Of a DNA stretch of 34,316 nucleotides, positions 31,279 through 34,316 are shown piece by piece. The notes under the pieces were generated by a model. The model was not told the DNA's origin. It saw only the letters and a list, made by a program, of their open reading frames with translations, and did no database searches. Position 1 is the first letter of the stretch. Every line of letters begins with the position of its first letter. The stretch is from assembly GCA_964427535.1 (NCBI GenBank), contig CAYRVF010000049.1, forward strand, positions 1 to 34,316. Reading direction: 5' to 3'. The DNA comes from CAYRVF01 sp964427535. Lineage in GTDB: Bacteria; Chloroflexota; Ktedonobacteria; Ktedonobacterales; JADMIN01. The translations under genes and the position numbers were made by a program.

Positions 31279-32553
31279 CTAGCCCTGAGCCTGGCCCTTG
31301 TAGGCCCACTTGCCGGAGTTGTCTACGAAGTAGATGCTGAAGACCTTCTGGCCGGAGTTGTCACCGTTCGAGTCGAACGAGATCTGACCCGTCAGGCCGC
31401 TGTAGTTGATCTTCGCTACCTGATCGCGCACCGCCGACCGCGTAACCGAGCCGCCCGAGTTGATGATGTCCTTGATCGCGGTGATCTCGATCATCGCGGC
31501 ATCATACGCCTGAGCGCTGTACGGGAGCAGGTCGTTGTCGGTCTTGCCAGCGACGAACGTGGTGTAGTCGGACTTGAACTTCGAGGCCGCCGAGCCGGTC
31601 AGCGCTGTCACCTCAGGCGCGGCAACCGTGCCGTATGTGTTCACCGCGCCATTGCCAGCGGTCTTCAGCCAGGCCGGGTCGTCTGCGATGCCGTCGCCGC
31701 CCACCATTGGGATGTTGCTGCCCGCCGAGACCAGATCGGCCTTAAGGGCGCCGCCGCCGCCAGACGTCACACCACCGAAGAAGACGACATCAGGGTGCTT
31801 GCTGATGATGTCGGTCGCTACGGAGGGGAAGTTGCTGGTCTGGTTGGCGTCGATCTCCTGGCTGCCGACGATCGTGCCGCCATCGGACTTGAAGTTGTTC
31901 GTGAAGAAGGTCGCCAGGCCCTTGCCGTACGTGGTCTTGTCGTCGATGACGTACGCCGTTTTGGCGTTGAGCTGCTGCGAGGCGATCATAGCGTCCACTT
32001 TGCCCTGCACGTCGTCGGTGGCCGGAATGCGGAAGTACGCCTCAGGCTTGCCGCTCGGGTGCAGCTGCTGGAAGTTGATGCCGTTCGCCGCCGCGTACTG
32101 CTCCTTGGTCAGGCCAGGGTTCGTGTTCGTCGGGCTGATCAGGACGAGGCCCGCGGAGTTCACGACCGGAATCTCCAGCTTCGCGACGCCACTGTTGAAC
32201 GGGCCGACGACTGCCATCACCTGGGCGTTCGAGACGAGTGACTGGATGTTCGCCGCGCCGACCGAGCCGTCAGGGCCGTTTGTGCCTTCGTCGTTCTTGT
32301 GGACGATCGAGAGCTTATAGCCGTGGCCGAGGTCGCTGTTCTGCGAGACCGCCAGGTCCGCGCCATACTGAGTCGGCAGGCCAACGCCCGCGTCTGTGCC
32401 AGACACCGGAAGATCGGTCGCGAGGAAAATCGTGCCGCCGGTGCTGCCGGAGCTACTCGAACCGCAGGCCGCGAGGCCCGCACCGATCATCGTAACCGCG
32501 ACACCCGCGATCGCGGTCCGAGAGAGCGCCCGGAGCAAGTGCTGGTGGTGCAT
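31279..32553 (-). CDS. livK: Branched-chain amino acid ABC transporter substrate-binding lipoprotein
   Basis: This 424-residue protein has a lipoprotein signal: positively charged start, hydrophobic stretch TAIAGVAVTMIGAG, and lipobox LAAC with the lipidated cysteine at C30, then a Ser/Gly-rich tether. The mature part is a two-lobed periplasmic-binding-protein fold of the LivJ/LivK type: GTIFLATDLPVSGTDAGVG, an AVVGPFNSGVAKLEIPVVNSAGLVLISP segment, TAYVIDDKTTYGKGLATFF, and PDVVFFGGVTSGGG. It catches the substrate outside the membrane and delivers it to LivHM. GAAGGAG lies 11 bases before the ATG. Whether the ligand is leucine-type, another amino acid or a short amide cannot be told from sequence. 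Confidence 0.95.
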   Translation of the reverse strand: MHHQHLLRALSRTAIAGVAVTMIGAGLAACGSSSSGSTGGTIFLATDLPVSGTDAGVGLPTQYGADLAVSQNSDLGHGYKLSIVHKNDEGTNGPDGSVGAANIQSLVSNAQVMAVVGPFNSGVAKLEIPVVNSAGLVLISPTNTNPGLTKEQYAAANGINFQQLHPSGKPEAYFRIPATDDVQGKVDAMIASQQLNAKTAYVIDDKTTYGKGLATFFTNNFKSDGGTIVGSQEIDANQTSNFPSVATDIISKHPDVVFFGGVTSGGGGALKADLVSAGSNIPMVGGDGIADDPAWLKTAGNGAVNTYGTVAAPEVTALTGSAASKFKSDYTTFVAGKTDNDLLPYSAQAYDAAMIEITAIKDIINSGGSVTRSAVRDQVAKINYSGLTGQISFDSNGDNSGQKVFSIYFVDNSGKWAYKGQAQG

Positions 32554-32605
32554 AGGACTGTGTGCTCCTTCGCTGACAGAACGAAATTGTCGTCAGCCAG
32601 AACTA

Positions 32606-32626
32606 GCGGGTTAAGAGGGAACCCGC
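32606..32626 (-). promoter_or_regulatory. Hairpin in the liv operon leader
   Basis: GCGGGTT (32606-32612) and AACCCGC (32620-32626) form a 7-base-pair stem with a 7-base loop, within the predicted 5' leader and about 53 bases before the binding-protein ATG. It is a candidate attenuator or stabiliser; its function is unproven. Confidence 0.35.
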
Positions 32627-32747
32627 CATGATGCCCTGCTGGCAAACACAACCAAGTAGTGTTGCGCAGACAGACTTACTGACACTACGCCGTGCCGACT
32701 TCAAATCTCACAGACCGTCGTGAGCGACCGATCATTGTGGTGGCGGT

Positions 32748-32776
32748 ATAGTAGCATCATACACTCGGTTGGTCAA
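32748..32776 (-). promoter_or_regulatory. Candidate promoter of the liv operon
   Basis: On the minus strand TTGACC (32776-32771) and TACTAT (32753-32748) are separated by 17 bases. The -35 matches the sigma-70 consensus at five of six positions. Transcription would start near 32741. Confidence 0.6.
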
Positions 32777-32915
32777 CGGGTTCGCAGAGTCACGGGTCCA
32801 CGTGCTATACTTATTGAAGTAATGTGTGTGCCGTCACCGCGATGGTGTGGTGGCGGCACTCTTTGCGTGTCCGGCGAGAGCCCATTTTACGACGAATGGT
32901 GAGGCGAGATCGACA

Positions 32916-33563
32916 ATGCTCTTCTTCATTAAGGCACTGGTCGCCCTCTTCACCGTTATCGACCCGGTCGGACTGGTGCCCGTCGTGCTGGCGCTGCTCG
33001 CCAATTACACGCCGGAGGCGCGCGCCGTCGCAGTCAGCCGCGCCATCTTCATCGCGGCTGGCGTGGTCGCCGTCTTTGGCATCTTCGGGCGGCTCATCTT
33101 CGCCGCACTCGGTGTCACGCCGGAGGCATTCAGCATCGCGGGCGGCATTCTGCTCTTTCTGGTCGCCATCGACATGCTCTTTGGCCGTCAGTCGGGCACA
33201 CGCGAGACGCCGCGCGAGGCGCGCGAGGCGCGATCGCGCGAAGATGTCAGCGTGTTCCCGCTGGCGATTCCGATGATCTCAGGTCCCGGCACCATCACGA
33301 CCATCATCCTGCTCGTCAGCAACGCTGACATGCGCCCGCTCGATCTCTTCGCCATCGCCGCCGCCGCCGCGCTTACGCTCGCCGCTGCCTGGGGCACGAT
33401 GCTGCTCAGCGTGCGCATCCAGAAGCGTATTGGCACGACCGGCATCCTTGTGCTCTCGCGCGTGCTCGGCATGCTGCTCGCGGCCGTCGCGGCCCAGTTC
33501 GTCCTGAACGGGATTAGCAGCTTCCTCGCGACTAGCGGGTCACATGCGCTTCTCGGCCGCTAG
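32916..33563 (+). CDS. MarC-family integral membrane protein
   Basis: The start at 32916 (MLFFIKALVALFTVIDPVG) is chosen because the upstream part of the open frame is not membrane-like and GAGGCGAG precedes this ATG. The 215-residue product has about six membrane helices. MarC/UPF0056 marks are the N-terminal ALFTVIDPVGLVPVVLALLA and the repeated half FPLAIPMISGPGTITTIILL, each with the Asp/Gly-Pro pattern of the family. A charged, arginine-rich loop (RETPREAREARSRED) joins the halves. The family was once linked to multiple antibiotic resistance, a role later disputed; its transport function is unknown. Confidence 0.9.
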   Translation: MLFFIKALVALFTVIDPVGLVPVVLALLANYTPEARAVAVSRAIFIAAGVVAVFGIFGRLIFAALGVTPEAFSIAGGILLFLVAIDMLFGRQSGTRETPREAREARSREDVSVFPLAIPMISGPGTITTIILLVSNADMRPLDLFAIAAAAALTLAAAWGTMLLSVRIQKRIGTTGILVLSRVLGMLLAAVAAQFVLNGISSFLATSGSHALLGR

Positions 33564-33638
33564 CAGCCGCCCCAGCGCGCCTTACTTCACGCCCCTGAGC
33601 GGTACCTCCCCAACGGCTGTCTGGTTGCCGCTGGCTAC

Positions 33639-33665
33639 ATAGCACGTCACTGTGCTTTGTGCTAT
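33639..33665. repeat. Short inverted repeat upstream of the SCP2 gene
   Basis: ATAGCAC (33639-33645) and GTGCTAT (33659-33665) are exact complements about 95 bases before the SCP2 ATG, between marC and SCP2. A regulator site or marC terminator are both possible. Confidence 0.35.
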
Positions 33666-33758
33666 CGTTGGCCCAGTGGCTCCTTGTCCTTCACGCACTG
33701 AAGCACAGGCGGGCGCCGCCTGCGGCAATCCAGGGAGCCCCAATCGGAGGCATGTCGC

Positions 33759-34097
33759 ATGGCTGAGACACCCTCGCTCGATTCGATCCCGAACTCATTC
33801 GCTGGCCTGCAGTCGGTCTTCTTGCCGGATAAGACGCAGGGCGTGAACAAGACCATTCAGTTCGACTTCAGCGGCAATGAGCCCGGCACCTGGGCCATGA
33901 CAGTGAACAACGGCACGATGAGCTACCACGAGGGACCCGCGGAGAACCCGAACGCGACAGTCAACGTCGACTCCGACGACTGGCTCAAGATACTGCGCGG
34001 CGAGGTCAACGCAGTCTCGGCCTTCATGAGCGGCAAGATCAAAGTCAACGGCGACATGACGCTGATGATGCAGTTCCAAAACTGGTTCCAGCGCTAG
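33759..34097 (+). CDS. SCP2 sterol-binding domain protein
   Basis: This 112-residue protein starts at ATG 33759 after GGAGGC. It is a single SCP2 (sterol carrier) domain: QFDFSGNEPGTWAMTVNNGTM, PNATVNVDSDDWLKILRGEVN, the turn SAFMSGKIKVNGDMTLMMQFQ and a hydrophobic C-terminus. Stand-alone bacterial SCP2 proteins bind lipids or acyl chains in a hydrophobic tunnel. A thiolase-like gene ends on the opposite strand 177 bases downstream, which would fit acyl-lipid metabolism, although the two genes are convergent and not co-transcribed. Two strong hairpins separate them. Confidence 0.92.
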   Translation: MAETPSLDSIPNSFAGLQSVFLPDKTQGVNKTIQFDFSGNEPGTWAMTVNNGTMSYHEGPAENPNATVNVDSDDWLKILRGEVNAVSAFMSGKIKVNGDMTLMMQFQNWFQR

Positions 34098-34143
34098 TAG
34101 CCGAGTGGTGCGGCCCGCTAGCCGGCTGGCCCCCTCCCCCGAT

Positions 34144-34171
34144 CCCTCTCCCACCGTCAGGTGGGAGAGGG
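34144..34171 (+). terminator. Strong hairpin after the SCP2 gene
   Basis: CCCTCTCCCACC (34144-34155) and GGTGGGAGAGGG (34160-34171) form a perfect 12-base-pair stem with the loop GTCA, 46 bases after the stop. It is palindromic and lies between convergent genes, so it could serve both. Confidence 0.6.
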
Positions 34172-34215
34172 GAGCCAGAGCCGCACGCGGCGCGCTGTGC
34201 GCGCTCGCGTCCATT

Positions 34216-34247
34216 CCCCCTCCCCCGGCTCACGCCGGGAGAGGGGG
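34216..34247. repeat. Second pyrimidine/purine-rich hairpin, REP-like
   Basis: The arms 34216-34229 and 34234-34247 pair over 14 bases with one mismatch and loop TCAC. It resembles the hairpin at 34144-34171 in composition (C/T-rich left arm, G/A-rich right arm) and is followed by a G-rich run. It may be the terminator of the thiolase-like gene or part of a dispersed REP-like family. Confidence 0.5.
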
Positions 34248-34273
34248 TAAGGGGGAGGGGGACCGCCCCTGCA

Positions 34274-34316
34274 TTACAACCGCTCGATGATCGTCGCCGT
34301 GCCGAGGCCACCGCCG
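34274..34316 (-). CDS. C-terminal end of a thiolase-like gene, partial
   Basis: The last 43 bases read on the minus strand as GGGLGTATIIERL and a TAA stop (34276-34274). A glycine-rich G-G-G-x-G followed by a short hydrophobic strand and Glu-Arg is the usual C-terminus of thiolases (acetyl-CoA acetyltransferase family), where the preceding Cys-x-Gly holds the second catalytic cysteine. Only 13 residues are visible, so the call rests on this ending alone. The body of the gene lies beyond the right edge. Confidence 0.6.
   Translation of the reverse strand, partial: GGGLGTATIIERL

Larger units (their letters stand above)
32554..32915. other. Intergenic region between liv operon and marC
   Basis: These 362 bases separate divergent genes. 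They include a good liv promoter (32748-32776), a liv leader of about 190 bases with a short hairpin (32606-32626), and a plus-strand TATACT (32806-32811) without a good -35 that may serve marC. No gene is seen. Confidence 0.5.

Noticed and set aside
31243..32241. A 332-codon plus-strand frame opposite the binding-protein gene
   Set aside because: It mirrors the codon pattern of the binding protein on the other strand, and its arginine/valine-rich product has no family character.
1..34316. CRISPR arrays, insertion sequences, prophage genes or integration sites
   Set aside because: No regularly spaced repeats, transposase-like frames, integrase motifs or target-site duplications were seen.

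Overview
The window is gene-dense, GC-rich bacterial chromosome with mostly single-copy housekeeping and accessory genes. I see no rRNA, tRNA, CRISPR array, intact insertion sequence or phage gene. The mix suggests a GC-rich, free-living, probably monoderm bacterium. It includes a Ser/Thr kinase with one C-terminal membrane anchor, a DrrA-type ABC ATPase, a lipoprotein-type branched-chain amino acid uptake system, a DUF1015 protein and a GrdB-family protein. Chloroflexota is my best guess, but this rests on gene content and style, not on a marker phylogeny.

Layout. 1-5548: the partial ABC ATPase (-) is divergent from a MarR regulator fused to a beta-rich domain (+). A membrane-anchored Ser/Thr kinase (-) and a CLC chloride channel/transporter with CBS domains (-) follow. 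5961-11927 (+): an alpha/beta hydrolase; a two-domain protein joining a CCA-adding enzyme to a Nif3/YbgI domain; and an ECF sigma factor overlapping its zinc-finger membrane anti-sigma factor. 12003-14940: a small unknown gene (-), a DICT-like protein (+) and a membrane M48-fold protein that has lost its metal ligands (-). 15249-19596 (+): dnaE, then a GrdB-family selenoprotein whose in-frame UGA (19333-19335) is followed by a SECIS-like hairpin; routine gene calling would cut this gene short. 20024-25588 (+): a YflT-like stress protein, an 862-base stretch with no convincing gene, a DUF1015 protein, a double zinc-ribbon protein, a FAD amine-oxidase-type enzyme and a creatininase-family amidohydrolase. 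25766-32553 (-): a complete liv operon (binding protein, two permeases, two ATPases) running on into an SGNH esterase and a zinc-ribbon metallo-beta-lactamase-fold protein. 32916-34316: a MarC membrane protein (+), a small SCP2 protein (+), two strong hairpins and the last codons of a thiolase-like gene (-).

The strongest discovery is the selenoprotein. Its reading frame resumes after UGA for 86 sense codons with clear family character, the recoded site forms a Sec-x-x-Cys pair, and the hairpin sits where a bacterial SECIS should. This implies Sec machinery (SelA, SelB, tRNA-Sec, SelD) elsewhere in the genome. Second is the CCA-Nif3 fusion, which keeps the visible catalytic residues of both halves and points to a tRNA-related role for the poorly understood Nif3 family. 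Third are two proteins with unusual architecture: the MarR fusion and the M48 pseudopeptidase.
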